The position numbers and the translations under genes were made by a program. This document shows, one piece after another, positions 34,264-46,061 of a DNA stretch of 64,000 bases. Position 1 is the stretch's first letter; the number at the start of each line of letters is the position of its first letter. This stretch comes from Isochrysis galbana (taxonomy: Eukaryota > Haptophyta > Isochrysidales > Isochrysidaceae), in the NCBI GenBank assembly GCA_018136815.1, contig CM030943.1, positions 1,609,978 to 1,673,977 of the forward strand, written 5' to 3'. The notes beneath the pieces were generated by a model. It was not told where the DNA came from. It saw only the letters and a list, made by a program, of their open reading frames with translations, and did no database searches.

Positions 34264-37200
34264 CTACAACTCGATCTCCCTAAGGACAGGCTTGCGAATA
34301 TGCCGCATCGTAGTGCCGAGTTCGGTCGGCTTGAATGGGGCCAAACCACCGTACGGTTTGGGGATACCGACGATATCATCCGGAATGTAGGCGTTCGGCC
34401 TTGCTTCGGCGGTGCTCTGCGCGAATCCTGCTACGGACCCATCCTGCTGCACGTTTTTGTTGCTGAGGAGAACCATCTCGCGCCGCCGCTGCATGTCGTG
34501 TTGGTAACGTAGCCATTCGTTCTCCACCTCTTCCGAGGGCGGCAATCCTTGCTCCATATTCGCCTCCTGTTGCTCTAGGGCAGCCTCCTTCTCGGCGTTC
34601 TCCTGGGTTAGTTTCATTGCTGTAGCCTGGTACATCGACAGTTCCGAGACGGTCGCCATCATGCGTCGCGTCGTCCCCTTGATCTTACCCTGGAACTCAT
34701 TGACGCGCTTCGACAGCTCGATCGCGTCCTCCCTCCCCTCAACTGCTTGCGCGCGTAATCGGTTCGATAGGTTGGTCACCTCTTCGAGCACAAGGTCTTT
34801 TTCGAGCAGCTGCTCCTTCTTGTCGTTCAGCCGCTCCTCGAGCACCTGCAATTTGGCGGCCAGGTCCTCCGGCTCGGGGTCCTTGCCCTCAAGCTTGCGC
34901 CACCGCTTCGTGTTCTCCGGGGCTTCGAGCTCGGCCGAGAGTTTCTCGGAAAGCGTCTTCTCTTCCGCCAGCTGCGACTGTAGCTCCACGACCCGCTCCT
35001 CGAGCTCCGGGATGCGTGGCAACTTCCGCCGCGCAACCTCGATCGCACGGCAAACCTCAGCCACCTGCAGGTCGAGGGCTCGCGTCTCCTCTTCCCGCTT
35101 GCGAATTTCCGCCTCGCCCTTCCGAAGAGTCGCCTGCTGCATGTTGGATTTCTCGTACAGGATGCATAGCTCGTCATTGCGGTCAATCAATTGCAGCCCG
35201 GTATAGTTGCGCTCCTCAACCGAAATCTCGTAGCTACGCTTCAGCTTAAGCATCTCCCGCTCGATCCCGTTGATCACTGCGTTGAGATTCTCAATCTCGG
35301 CCACTAGCTGACCCACCATGCCCTCCGCCTCCTTTGCGGCAACCTGCACGCGGTTCGTCTCCGCCCTCAACTGATCGCGCACATTAAACGAGCCCGAGTG
35401 GTCGAGGCGCTCCTTGTACAGCGCGCGGTCCTTTTGCGCCGACTCGGCACGCAGGATCTCCACCTCATTCTGTAAGATTTTAATCTTCTCCTTCGTCTCC
35501 GCCAACGCCTGTTGTGATGACTGGATCTTGTTCACGTATTTGTTCCGCTCCGTCTTCACCATGTCATACAGCTTAGAGAAGTCTTTCAGCCGCACACCCG
35601 TCTCAGCCAACCGCTTTGATAAGTCCAGCACTACGAGCTCTTTTACTTTGAGCTCTTCATTCACCTCACGAGCCTGGTTCATCACCTTGGCTGACTCGCG
35701 CGCCGCTGCCTCGCGCTCAGCGGAGAGTCCGGCAACGGCCTTGCGTGCTTTTGCGTCCTGGGCCGAGGCCTCTGCAAGCTCTTCCTCGAGAGCCTTTATA
35801 TCTTCAAGAAGCTGCTTGAGCCACTCCTGCTTCTCCTCCTCGGCACTCTCTTGCTTCAGAAAATTGGATATGTAGACATCTACCTCTCGCCGGAGCTCCG
35901 CCGCGGCCGCGTCGTTGGTCTTCTTCTCGTCCTGCAGCGCAGCCACTTGTCGCATTGCGTCGTCAAGCTGCCGCTGCAAGAAAGGGTGCTGCGACAAGGA
36001 GTTATTGAGTTGCATCTCCGCCTTCTTGTATCGCTTGAGCGCCGCGTTGTAGTCTTTCACCTTGCGGTTAAGGGCCTCCTGCTCGCGCTTCGCCTGTGAG
36101 TCCAAGGCCTTCGCCTCCATTGCCAGCCGCGTGCGCTCAGTGCTCACGTGCAGCGCCTCCTCCTTCAGTAGGTCATACTGCTTCAGCATCTCGTCGCGCG
36201 TGCGCTCCTTTTGCTCAATCATGGCATGATGCCGCTCTATGGACATCTCAAGCGTCATGCGATCTTCCTCAAGCTGATTCCGCTTGCGCACCTGCCGCTC
36301 GAGATCTGTCTCGAGCAGCTGTAGCTGCTCGCCCATGCGGATTTTCTCCGTTTCGAGTGAGCTCAACGCACTGTTGACCACCTCGGCCTGCTTGCGAATT
36401 TTGTCAGGCTCGGATTTGGCCTTGACGAGTTGCGCAGCGAGCTGCGCCCGCTTTGTCTCATTCTCTGTCTTGGCTTGACGCAGCTCTTGCATTCTATTCG
36501 CGGCTTCCTTGCGCTCCCGTGATAACTTGTCCAATGCGCTGCGCTGCCTTTCAAGTTCAACCTTTGCGTCCTCCACCTGCGCCTCCACTGCATCAATTTG
36601 CGGCTGAAGTTCCGCTGCTTGTCGCGCAGATGTCGCAGCTATCTCGCACTCGAGATCTTGGCGCACCTGCTGCAGGTCGTTTAGCTCATGCTGCAGCAGC
36701 ATCTCCCGCTCCTCCCGCATTGTCAGCTCCCCCTCCCCCTTCGCCACCTGACAGGCGTGGCGGTGGATAATGGGGGTCAATCCGCAAAGGCCTGTGGTAG
36801 CCGTGGCCACTACGGGCCAGAGGCATCTGCACCACGCTTGGTGTCTGCACGTGCCGCCTCTACTCCCATGCCATCCATCGCCTGCACGCGCCGTCCGTCC
36901 AGTTCACGTGCTGCGGCGGTTGCACCTCAGCACGCAGCTGCGATACGCGCTCCGAGTCCTCCTCCGCTTGCTTTGTGGCCTCGTCGAGCTTGGCGCGCTC
37001 GTTGCCGAGGTCTCCGTTGAGCTGCTTCGCTTTCTTCAGGAGATTCTTCTCATTCTCATATGTCTTGAGCACCACCTGATGTAGCTTGGCAAACTTGGAC
37101 TTGTACAGCTGTACCTGCACACATAGCATCCCGGTGGGCGTTGAGTTTGAAAGGGCAAGAGATGTGAGAAGAAGACTCATGGTGAGCAACCGTGGTGCGA

Positions 37201-37348
37201 CTTGCGGTCGGCCAGGGTTTAGGCAAAGAAGGGAGGGGAGAGGGAGCACCTGCGCCTGCGTGAGGCGGCCGCCCTCCACCAGCTGGTCGAGTGAGGCGTA
37301 GGCGGGCGAGGCGGAGACCTCGTCGAAGTCGAGCACCTCGGACGCCAT
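34264..37348 (-). CDS. CCDC146: CCDC146/MBO2-like coiled-coil axonemal protein
   Basis: Exons 37,348-37,250, 37,114-36,926 and 36,747-34,264 join in phase 0 to 923 aa, close to the family's usual length (about 950). The protein is coiled coil from about residue 45 to 850. The start (LDQLVEGGRLTQAQV...KFAKLHQVVLKT) and especially the C-terminus match CCDC146: WRKLEGKDPEPEDL, LLEKDLVLEEVTNLSNRLR, MMATVSELSMYQA, RPNAYIPDD, KPYGGLAPFKPTELGTTMRHIRKPV. In Chlamydomonas the homologue MBO2 is an axonemal protein needed for the normal flagellar waveform; in animals it is centriolar and sperm-flagellar. Its presence implies a flagellated life stage. The coding-strand 5' flank (37,380-37,620) is polypyrimidine. 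Confidence 0.88.
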
Positions 37349-37379
37349 CGCGCCCGGCCCCTCACTCACGCCAACCACG

Positions 37380-37625
37380 CGTGCGTTGGCACGAGAGAGA
37401 GAGAGAGAGGGAAGGGGGGAAGGGAGGGAGAGAGGGGGGGAGGGAGGGAGGGAGGGAGGGAGGGAGGGAGAGGAAGGGGGGGACAGAGAGGAGAGAGCGT
37501 AGGGGGGCCAAAGCGAGAGGGGGGTAGCAGGGGCGGGGGCGGAGAAGAGAGAGGGGAGAGGGGGGTGAGAGGGAGGGAGGGAGCGCGAGCGCCGGGCAGG
37601 CCGGGCCGCCAGCAACGCCAACTCG
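37380..37625 (-). promoter_or_regulatory. Polypyrimidine 5' flank of CCDC146
   Basis: The plus strand has gagagaga and (gggagggag)n repeats, so the coding strand is C/T-rich for about 240 bp before the start codon. Confidence 0.5.
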
Positions 37626-37699
37626 CTCTCTTCTCCTCTCCTCTCTCGTCTCCCCACCTGGACTTCTCTCTCTGCTCTCTCTCTTCGCTCCTTCTTCTC

Positions 37700-38590
37700 T
37701 CCCATCTCTGTTCATCTTATTTCCCAGCGTGATCCTGGTTCTGTTGTCGCGTGGGCGTGGAAGAGAGTGGGCGCCCTCTCCCCCCCCACCCCCTCCGGCG
37801 TGTCTTTCCGCTGAACGTGAGCTTTCTTAAGCACTTCACCATTGCTCTCTGGGGGAGGCGGCACTTCCACGTCCATTCGCAACCCAACCCATGGCGAAGG
37901 AGCCAAAGAAAAAGGGCAAGAGAGAGAAGAGACGAGGAGGGTTTGACCGAGGGAAACGTGGAGGCCCAAAACAGAACGAGCCAGCAGCGAGTACAAAACC
38001 ATATCACCCCACTTGTAACAGCAACCGCCGCCTACACAAGGGACCATCGACAATGGTCTCTGGTTGGCCGAAAAAAAAAAGGGGGACATGGATGTTGTCG
38101 GGCTTGACAGGTGAAGTCTGCGTACCTTCCTCTCATGCGCTCATCCTCTCATCCTCACTAGATTTGAACGAGAGCCCAACCGAGCTTAACCGAGCTGCAC
38201 CCGTTTGGGAGTGACGACGGCGTACACCCTTCTTCCTCGATGACGTCGAATTCGAGCGGGCGATATCACGATATCACGATGACGATGAGCGACGATGAGC
38301 GATAGCGCGATGACGATGAGCGATACAGCGATATCGCGACCGGCGACAGGCGATACGAAGATTATCGCGGCGGTGGGCGTTGGCATCGCGCCATAATCCA
38401 CAGGTACGATGGCGATGCATCGGAAAGCTGCAGCTTCCTTGGACCCTTCGCTCTCATTAACCCTGGAACCGGAAGCCGGAAGCCAACCCTTTCGCCTTTC
38501 GGCCCGGGGACCAGGAACCAGGTCAGAATCGAGAACGGGTGAAACTTCGAGACGAGAGAATGAAGACGATGACGACGGAGAAATATAACG
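37700..38590. other. Intergenic; short GATGA tandem repeats
   Basis: No supported gene. At 38,260-38,345 degenerate units of cgatgacgatgagcgata and gcgatatca are repeated. Confidence 0.5.
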
Positions 38591-38592
38591 AA

Positions 38593-38675
38593 CGTGTGGC
38601 CGCACGGCGAGGGACCTGGAGATAAGAGCCTGGAAATCGCATCATCTATCATCTAGGAAGGATGAATGCGTACCG
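38593..38675 (+). repeat. Dispersed repeat with TATA-like core, copy 2
   Basis: Matches 2284-2365 (cgtgtggccgcacggYgaRggacctgga, ataagagcctggaaatcgcatcatct, gatgaatgcg). A short insertion, atcatct, separates parts of the block in this copy. Confidence 0.6.
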
Positions 38676-38830
38676 GATGGAGTCTCCGCGAAGCCTTACC
38701 CGGATCCTGGGGTGAGTCGGTCAGTCCACATCTCCATATCTCCACCTTCACCTTCACACCGTTCCGAGATCATAAATCATAAAATGTGGTTTATGATCTC
38801 CGGCTGAGGCTCGTTGCTACGACCGACACA

Positions 38831-39440
38831 ACTAAGTTTATACTTAGTTCGCCCATGGGGCATGGGGGGGCACGAGCCCCCCCCTCTCTCCACTCCTCCC
38901 CTGCCATTGGGGAGGAACCACCCATGCTCCTGGCACGCCTTATGGCTTATGGCTTGCCAGGAGCACATTGCCTTGCTGACCCATCCCTCTCCCCACAGAC
39001 ACGCCTGAATCGCTCGCCCTGGCTTGTCGTGGCCAGCCCATCCCTCTGACAAGCCCCTCCTCCCCTTGGGCCCCCCTGATCAGGACCCCCCAGCCAGCTC
39101 AAGTCGATCGGCATGGGCTCGAGAGCCAGCGATGGAGAGGCAGGAGGGGCCAGGGCCATGCCCCAGCCTCACTTGCCCCCTGAGTTGCGCTCCTAGGCCC
39201 CGCCGGCCTCCTGGGACCTGAAGAGGGGCCGCAGGCGCGCGCCATGGCCAGAGCCGCAGGGAAGAGAGCAAGAAGAGGGAAGAGCGGAGGGGAGAGGGGA
39301 GTGGCAGCTCTCCCCTCCGGCGATTACGTGTCTTCTCGCCCCGTTTGGGTAAGAGGAGACGGCTTAGAGGAAACGCAGAGGAAAGGCGTTGGCACGGCGT
39401 CCCCTCGGGGGAACATGCACATGCACCGCGGGGAAAAGCA
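38831..39440 (+). mobile_element. Retroelement copy, leader region (family of 59.8 kb)
   Basis: It begins with the perfect hairpin ACTAAGT-TTAT-ACTTAGT (38,831-38,848) and ATG 38,854. It parallels 59,777-60,420 over about 600 bp: ctgatcagga, gctcgagagccagcgaKggagaggcaggaggggccaggg, gacctgaagaggggYcgcaggcgcgcgccatgg, cgtgtcttctcgccccgtttgggtaag. No intact ORF of useful length exists in either copy. Confidence 0.7.
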
Positions 39441-39527
39441 GAGAAAAAAGTTGTTATGCCCACGCACGGCTAGTCTTCGTTTAATTTTAAAATACTGCTG
39501 TATACATAACTATGGACATTTGATCGC

Positions 39528-39805
39528 TCAATTCGACTGATGCCCCACAATTGACGGAACGACACCTTGCTGCAGCATGGCTATCAGCATGGCGACTCTC
39601 TGCACGCTATTCGTGGTAGTGCGGGGGCGTGGCACGATGGCTCCTGTGTTCACCTGGCTGGGGGGGTCGTCCTGGCGCGGTCGCTTCGGCGATATGGGGG
39701 TGTCCGTGAGTGCTTCATCCATCGCGGCGAGGGCCGCGGCAGCGAGGGAGGGAGGCAGCGCGCGCTCCATGACCCCCTATCAGTTTACTGATAGCTGATA
39801 GTTGC
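39528..39805 (-). pseudogene. LINE 5' end relic (minus strand)
   Basis: From ATG 39,770 the minus strand reads MERALPPSLAAAALAAMDEA...PKRPRQDDPP, nearly identical to the LINE ORF start at 13,365, and stops after 80 codons. A hairpin with the same layout but different stem bases precedes it (39,794-39,777). Confidence 0.75.
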
Positions 39806-40430
39806 AAGGCAGGTTGTTGAAGGGTAGGAGAGGAGTGAAGGCGTGGTAGCATAGCACGTTACTAGGCCACGCGTGAGGCGAGAATATTAAAAGGTTTCCC
39901 CCCCCTATCCCTATCCTCCGCTCAATCAACTACCATAGGAGAGGACCGATAGCCTGTTTCAATTAGGTACTGGCCTAGCACGACGCTGCTCCCGCAAACC
40001 ATCAATAGCGACCTCGTTCGATGATAATTTGGCATCCGGCCGCCATCGGAAGGGTGGCAGCATAACTTATTGTTGGGTAAATGCAATGGAGAGCAGGCTG
40101 ATCAAGAACTACTTCAATACTATCGAAAGCCTCATCAAGAGCTTGGCCGTCGAAATGGGCATAGCAAAGGAAGGTGGCCATGCAACCCGCTGCGTACCAC
40201 CGACGGCGGCGGCACGCCCTAGAATCAGATTTCAGCCAGTAGCTGCGACATGAGGAACTCGGAAAGGGGTCGACGATTGACAAATCCAGCGTGGAAATCA
40301 TGACGAAATCATGGCCGCATCTTGCACCAATCAAACGAACACCTCAACGCCAAGAAGCAAATACGACATTGGCAACGATTTGAAACCACAACGGTGATAT
40401 GTTCATCCTGTTCCGTAACAATGGTTTGTC
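39806..40430. other. Intergenic; shared gcgtgaggcgagaatattaaaa motif
   Basis: cacgcgtgaggcgagaatattaaaaggttt (39,869-39,898) also occurs at 24,119-24,147. Short frames at 40,029-40,253 (+) and 40,334-40,002 (-) overlap each other and have no domain. Confidence 0.4.
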
Positions 40431-40436
40431 GTTCAG

Positions 40437-43043
40437 TCAGGTTCGCTGAACCAAAAGGTTCCTCACATGTACATCAAGCCTGATGAAGGTGCTGAAGTTG
40501 AGCGCATCAATGTCAATCTTGATGTCGCCGGTCTGCAAGTCGGATAGCGCAGCCGGACACTTTTGGCGGACAATGCGTTGCAGCTCCAGCATTTCGGAAG
40601 GGCGCAGGCGCTTGGCGTTAAAGTAGAAGTGGAGGCGCATCTGCGGCGTTAGCACTTTGGTGCCATCGCCGCTTAGATTGAGCGTGCTGCTCGACTCGCT
40701 GCCACCTCTCTGTGGGTTGCTCTGAGCCTGGATCACATGCGAAGGCGCACTGTCAATTTGTGGGTGACCATGGTATCCTCACGAGTCGTGCACAACGCTC
40801 TCCTACGCACCTGCGAGAATTGTGCCTCGGCATGCTCAAGCTTCAACTTGGTGATCTCCCTCAGCTTGATCACATTCTCCCCAATCCAAGTCTGCTCACC
40901 ATTGAAGGTGATGGCGTTTGTCCAAACCAGCTCAATATCGTCGCGCAAGGCCTGTGCACTCGAGTATTCGCACCGGTCGAGCTTCTTGCAAATGGTGCCA
41001 AGGTCCATCGGGTTTGTGATGATGTTGGGGTAGCTGAGGGCAGGGGTTGGGGGTGGTTGCTCGACAAGAGAGCCAACTTCGCCCACAGCCTTCAGCTATC
41101 GCGCTGCCATGCAGAGGGAAAAACTTGTTGCGTTGAAAATGGCCATGCACGCCTCTCATTGCGATCGCGGCACTTACTCGAAGAGACCCAGCTTTTTCCA
41201 ATTGACGGGCGACTTGAATGGGCCTGCCAAGTGATGGTTGCGCAAGGCGAATACGGCCTTCCGGTAGACAGCACGAATTCGTTGTGCTCCACTCGTCTCC
41301 CCAGGCGTCGCTGCCGGCAGGTAGGTGGCGGCAGGGAGCGAGCGCGGCGCCGGCGGGCGTGGCGTGCGCTTCACGGGTGCGCTTGTTATGGCACTTGGAG
41401 CCGTGGGAGCCACTGTAGAGCTGGGCGCAGCTGACGGTGGCGCGACTGGGAGTGACGGAGGCGCTGCTCGAGGGGGTGCAGGAGGCGGCGCACGAGATGA
41501 GGCTGACGGCGCAGGCGGCGTCTTGCGTAGGGGTGCAGCTGACGGGTCGAAGACGTCACCAATTATGCGCGCGAGACGTTTTTCAAACTCCTCCGAGAGC
41601 GCAACTGCCGCTAGGTGCACTGGCGTGCCTGCCGGGTTATACAGGATGGCGTTGGACCAGACGAGGCGCATGTCGCGCACAAAACCGCCTGCGCTTGAGT
41701 ACTGGTTTTTGTTGAGCTTTTCCTCGATGGTGCCCAAGTCCATAGGGTGCTTGACGACGGTGGGATAGTCGGGGATGTTGAGGAGCACAGGGTCGACAGG
41801 CACGAGGAAGGGGTTGGCGCTCGGCATGATGAGGAAGGGCTTGAGCAACGAGCGGCACTGACCAAGGGTCATTTCCACATCGTCCGTCGTGATCGCGCTT
41901 GCGTTGGAAGCAGTGCGGTTCACCGGCGGCACCGGCCGACTGGGTGGAAGGGGCCGGCCAACGGGCGGCAAGGGAGCCGACTTGCGCTGGCGACCTGGGC
42001 TCTGCGAGCCACTGGCCGTGTATGAAATGGGAGCGCTATCCGGGATGGCAGCCTGGGCGAATTTTTTCTGAGTAAATTGTCGCAGGGTCTCGGCGTGATC
42101 TCCCAACCACGAAGTGGCCCCGTTGAAATCTTGACAGTTTTGCCAGATCAGGTCGATGTCACGGCGCACCTGCGGATTCAAGTGCGCAATCATCAGTGTA
42201 GAGGTCTGATGGCGGCAGGGGCCTGCCCCAGACCGGAGTAGCGGAGAGAAGAATGGAGAGAAGAGCAGAACTGGATCGCCGAGCTCGCGCGACGCGCGCC
42301 AGTTCGAGCAGCCGCATGCGGACCACAACAGGCAAGCCTTCTCACCTCTGCGACAGTGGCGTACTTGCCCTGCTCCAAGTTGGTCGAAACGGTGAGGAGG
42401 TCCATCGGCTTGGTGATGACTTGCGGGTAGTGCGGCAGCTGCAGGGCGACGTAATCGACGGGCACTCGGAACGGCTTCGAGTGGACGTGCGACTGAAGAC
42501 TCTTGATGATTGGCCGAATGAGGGTGTGCGGAACATCGCCGCCAACAACATTGCCGCTAGAAGAGGGTGTCGAAGTGCCCGCACTCGAGGCGACAAGCGC
42601 CTGGAGCTTCTTATCGAAGATATCCTCCAGTTCCTTGGCCGCCTCATGGACCGGACTACCCTGCTGATTATACAAGTATGCGTTGTACCACACAAGCTTG
42701 ACGTCGGTGATGAAGTCCTCAACAGAAGAGTACCTGCACACGTCGAGGTGTTGCCACAGTGAGCGAGCTGGAGCAGACGCCATGGGGGAAGGGGGAAAGG
42801 GAGGGAGGCAGGCGGCACTGGCGCTCACCTGCCAGCGTCTAGCCGCTTCTCGATGGTGCCCAGGTCCATCGGCTCCTTGATAATTGTGTGGTAGTCTGGG
42901 ATTCGGAGCGCCTCGGCATCGACCGGCTGCAGAAAGGGTGCCGCACGCTCGAGCTTCATCAGCGGCTTGAGGAGGCCGGCGCACTGGCGAAGGGTAAGCG
43001 TGCTGTAGAGGCCGGGTTCGATGCGGGGCCGCATCATGACCAT
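40437..43043 (-). CDS. BET-like protein with four bromodomains and an ET-type C-terminus
   Basis: Exons 43,043-42,829, 42,733-42,346, 42,169-41,178, 41,033-40,811 and 40,727-40,437 join in frame (702 aa). Four bromodomains follow one another, each with the acetyl-lysine-binding Asn: about residues 10-105 (LYNQQGSPV), 135-235 ([10 protein letters not shown]), 285-390 (LYNPAGTPV) and 490-595 ([10 protein letters not shown]). All carry P-M-D-L at the ZA loop. The last exon has [11 protein letters not shown]...[13 protein letters not shown]...[13 protein letters not shown], resembling the ET/NET domain of BET proteins. The protein should read acetylated histones and recruit transcription factors. 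The start at 43,043 is the first of several Met codons after a CT-rich leader. Confidence 0.82.
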
Positions 43044-43059
43044 CGCGCGCCACACGCAG

Positions 43060-43245
43060 CCGAGCTGGATGGGGGAAGAGGGAACGGGAGAGCGAGAGGC
43101 AGCGAGAGAGGGAGAGAGAGGAGGCAGGGAGGAGAGGGCGCGCGGGGGCAGTGGCGGGGGGAGGGAGGGGGGGGCGGCGGCGGAGGAGGGGGAGAGCAGA
43201 GGGGGAGAGGCGGAGAACAAACCCACCACAAAAAAAGGATGGACG
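43060..43245 (-). promoter_or_regulatory. Polypyrimidine 5' flank of the bromodomain gene
   Basis: The plus strand is G/A-rich (ggagagagaggaggcaggg, gggggagagcagagg); the coding strand is accordingly C/T-rich for about 160 bp. Confidence 0.45.
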
Positions 43246-43306
43246 CTAGCATATGCCTAAAAATGGATTGTTGGGTGCTGGCGTTTGGGCTGGGGGTCAT
43301 AGGGAG

Positions 43307-43514
43307 CCTAGATGGGAAATACGTATTTACCGTATTTGGCCACAGGCCAAAATATGTATTTGGCTGTATTTGAAGCGCGTCCTGGGTTGTAGGCCTCGAA
43401 TGTTCTTGAAATGTATTTGGCCGGAGGCCAAGTACATATGTATTTGGGGTTGTATTTGTATTTGCTATTTGCATGCCCCAACAGCCAACACCGTATTTCC
43501 CATTCCCATCCAGG
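43307..43514. mobile_element. hAT-like MITE, second copy
   Basis: About 85 percent similar to 33,367-33,556, with the left end CCTAGATGGGAAATACG intact and the right end changed (cccattcccatccagg). The flanking 8-mers atagggag and atagggat suggest an aged or offset target duplication. Confidence 0.85.
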
Positions 43515-43707
43515 ATATAGGGATAGGGAGCCAAATTTTTGTCGACGGGGTCGACTGGAAATCGGAAATCGGCAGGATAGAACCCCCCAACCATCGTCGT
43601 AGCATGCACGAGGAAGAGAGGGGTTTTGTCTGGAGTTTTGTAGTAGAAGGCACTCAAAGTCGTCTAGTCGTCCCCATGTGCCATGCGTGACGACATCCAT
43701 ATCCATG

Positions 43708-43945
43708 TGCCTTATTGGTCCTTGGTGTTGGTGTTGGTGTTGGGTGTACGTTTAATTATTAATTAGGTGTTAGGTGTCCTCCGTCCTCCGATCTCCGATC
43801 TCGTCCCCTCGTTGCATCGCTAAGACCATGCTACACCTAGCCCCTAGCCCTCGTCTCGCTACTCGGTATGGGCCTGCCTACGACCTACGACTGCCCCACG
43901 CGCCACGCGCTCTCTCTACTCGAACATGGAACATGGTACCCCGCG
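43708..43945 (+). repeat. Dispersed ~250-bp repeat, second copy
   Basis: Inverted relative to about 25,950-26,200; see that entry for the shared words. Expanded ttggtgttgg repeats occur near its left edge here. Confidence 0.6.
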
Positions 43946-44167
43946 AGTCGATCCGAACGCACGCATCGCGCATCGCGCATCGCGCATCGCTCGATCTCGA
44001 CCGTACCCACCGCAACACCCGAGCAGAACTCCTGTAAAAGGGAGAAATGGGTGGGACGATGCGTACAAATAGGTTGCCGCGTCAAGCTTCCGAATTTGTG
44101 CCCCAAAGGGCCCACGGGTGCTCTCATCTTCTAATTTAAGCATCGCCTTCAACGTTGGGTTTCTCGG

Positions 44168-45373
44168 TTATCTTTGGTTTCTGTCGCTCTCGCCTATACT
44201 AGCGATGCGAATGTCTCCGTGGTATGTTACGGTCGACTCATTCGAGGAGTTCAATGCACGGAAGAAGGGATCCTTGTTGGATGTGGGGATGCGGACTTCG
44301 AATTCATTGTCCGACGTAGTTATGCCACCCTCAGTTAAGACGACCACAGAAGGCGGCGAAGGCAAACGACCTGAGGATGCACGTTTAATGAATTTGACAG
44401 GCGCGTATTTGAAATTGTTGTTGATCCATGTCACGAAGTTTGCGCACTCGGGGAAATACATGGATTTGACTTGCGGCAAGAGCAGCTTCGCAACATTTTT
44501 CTCAGGGCAGTATACGACCTTCACATCATCTCTCTTCGCAGCTACATTGATGGCATCGTAAAACTCTTTGTCTCTCATGCTCAACACATCTGCTGCTTGA
44601 CTACAGCGCTGTTGAGCATCTCTTGGTGACCTTCTGATAAAGCACCAGTAGTGGGTGAGGTACGCGGCAACATCTTCATTCAATGCGAACAGCCCATCAA
44701 CGTGCTTGGAGTTGGGGCCGATTTCTTTTATGTCGTAGTTGTTGTTGATCAATGCCACGTTAGGCTTCAGTGCATCAACAAGCTTCCTTGCATTCATACA
44801 ATGCACGCGAGTCCGATTCGAGAACATATACCAGCCGTTTTCCAATGTCGCGGTCATCGTATTCAACTCTGCCAAGTCGGGCGGTAGCCCGAATTTTTTT
44901 CGCGTTTTGACCCGGGCATTTTCTTCTTCTTTCTGTCGTATTTTTATATTGTTCTCAAGTGCATCACGTATCTCGGAGGGAGAAAGGACAGGAGTGGACT
45001 GCGACACCCTCGCGACCACGGAGGTGGAGGGCTTCTCGGAGGGAGGAAGGACAGGAGTGGACTGCGACACCCTCGCGACGGAGGTGGAGGGGGGGGGCGG
45101 GATATTTTCTTTTATAAATCCACTTAGGATGTCTTTATCGAATGTGGGTAAACTCCGTTCCGTCCTGCTTAGCAGCAAGGAGTCACCAAACATGTATTTA
45201 TGGGTGAAGAAACCTCTAACCCTCAAAGATTTAAGCTGTTCATTGATTTCGTTGATTTGATTGTATGCAAAATGACGTAGGACCCCAGAGCCTTCGAATC
45301 TCACTCCATTGCCATCTCGGTGCAATAACACGCATTCAGTTACGCAATCGGCGGGCAAAGCTTGAACGCCCAT
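44168..45373 (-). CDS. Intronless 401-aa ORF in a virus-like patch, unknown
   Basis: An uninterrupted frame with codon use less GC-rich than the host genes around it. The N-terminal 90 residues look globular (NEINEQLKSLRVRGFFTHKYMFG). Residues 95-135 contain a near-perfect duplication of VARVSQSTPVLxPSE, visible in the DNA as an approximately 57-bp tandem repeat. The rest (YMFSNRTRVHCMNARKLVDALKPNVALINNNY, VVYCPEKNVAKLLLPQ, FRALNSS) is well-folded in composition. I do not know the family. With the next two ORFs it forms a compact group unlike the spliced neighbours. Confidence 0.6.
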   Translation of the reverse strand: MGVQALPADCVTECVLLHRDGNGVRFEGSGVLRHFAYNQINEINEQLKSLRVRGFFTHKYMFGDSLLLSRTERSLPTFDKDILSGFIKENIPPPPSTSVARVSQSTPVLPPSEKPSTSVVARVSQSTPVLSPSEIRDALENNIKIRQKEEENARVKTRKKFGLPPDLAELNTMTATLENGWYMFSNRTRVHCMNARKLVDALKPNVALINNNYDIKEIGPNSKHVDGLFALNEDVAAYLTHYWCFIRRSPRDAQQRCSQAADVLSMRDKEFYDAINVAAKRDDVKVVYCPEKNVAKLLLPQVKSMYFPECANFVTWINNNFKYAPVKFIKRASSGRLPSPPSVVVLTEGGITTSDNEFEVRIPTSNKDPFFRALNSSNESTVTYHGDIRIASIGESDRNQR

Positions 45374-45479
45374 GCCCGGCGCCCCTTGTTCGTGTCAGAG
45401 GGACAAAAAAATTTTCACCACGCCATCGGCCCGTCGCGCACGGGGAGCCGTTCATTTTTTTGGGGGGGGCTTCCCTTCA

Positions 45480-46025
45480 TCACGGGTATGGGTTGAAGGC
45501 ACCGCGCGTCACCCACCATGACATTGCGCTTTTGATGGCCTTGATGGATGGGACTTTATCTTTGATGGTTGGAAACATAAGCTCAAGGGTGGCCTTGACG
45601 GCGTCCTCGTAATCTTTCTGGTTCAGTGTTACATTCGTGACATAATTTAACCAGAACGAAGCCTTCTTCTCCATCTTTTCGTCGGGGTTGTGTACATACT
45701 TTCGCGAGAGTATACCCCATGCGCAGCTGATCACGGGGTCTGCGGCAGTCTTGAACACGTCCTTCTTCAGAGAATCGATGCTCTTGAGCACATTATCCGA
45801 ATCCCAACGAGGAGCACTTTCCTTCAGTTCATTGAAATCATCGTCATTATCTAACTCGCCTTTGAGACTTTCAATCGCGCCCTGTGGGTTCAACCGCTTG
45901 TCTCCACTCACGTGAGTGGACGTTTCCTCACTCTCTACCTCATGATCATTGTCTGTGAATTTGAAGGAAGCGCGCGACGCAAACCATGACATTGCGGCTT
46001 TGATGTCCTGGATGGATGGGCCCAA
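45480..46025 (-). CDS. 181-aa ORF with internal duplication, virus-like patch
   Basis: The same motif occurs near both ends: SIQDIKAAMSWFASRASF (residues 4-21) and SIKAIKSAMSWWVTRGAF (159-176). Between them lies an acidic stretch and an ISCAWGILSRKYVHNPDE segment. The repeat suggests that two tandem paralogous units were fused or that the ORF begins inside the end of a preceding copy. Function unknown. It shares orientation and base composition with the 401-aa ORF. Confidence 0.5.
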   Translation of the reverse strand: MGPSIQDIKAAMSWFASRASFKFTDNDHEVESEETSTHVSGDKRLNPQGAIESLKGELDNDDDFNELKESAPRWDSDNVLKSIDSLKKDVFKTAADPVISCAWGILSRKYVHNPDEKMEKKASFWLNYVTNVTLNQKDYEDAVKATLELMFPTIKDKVPSIKAIKSAMSWWVTRGAFNPYP

Positions 46026-46061
46026 ATGCTCACGGAAGCTTTTTTCGTTTCGTGCTCATAA

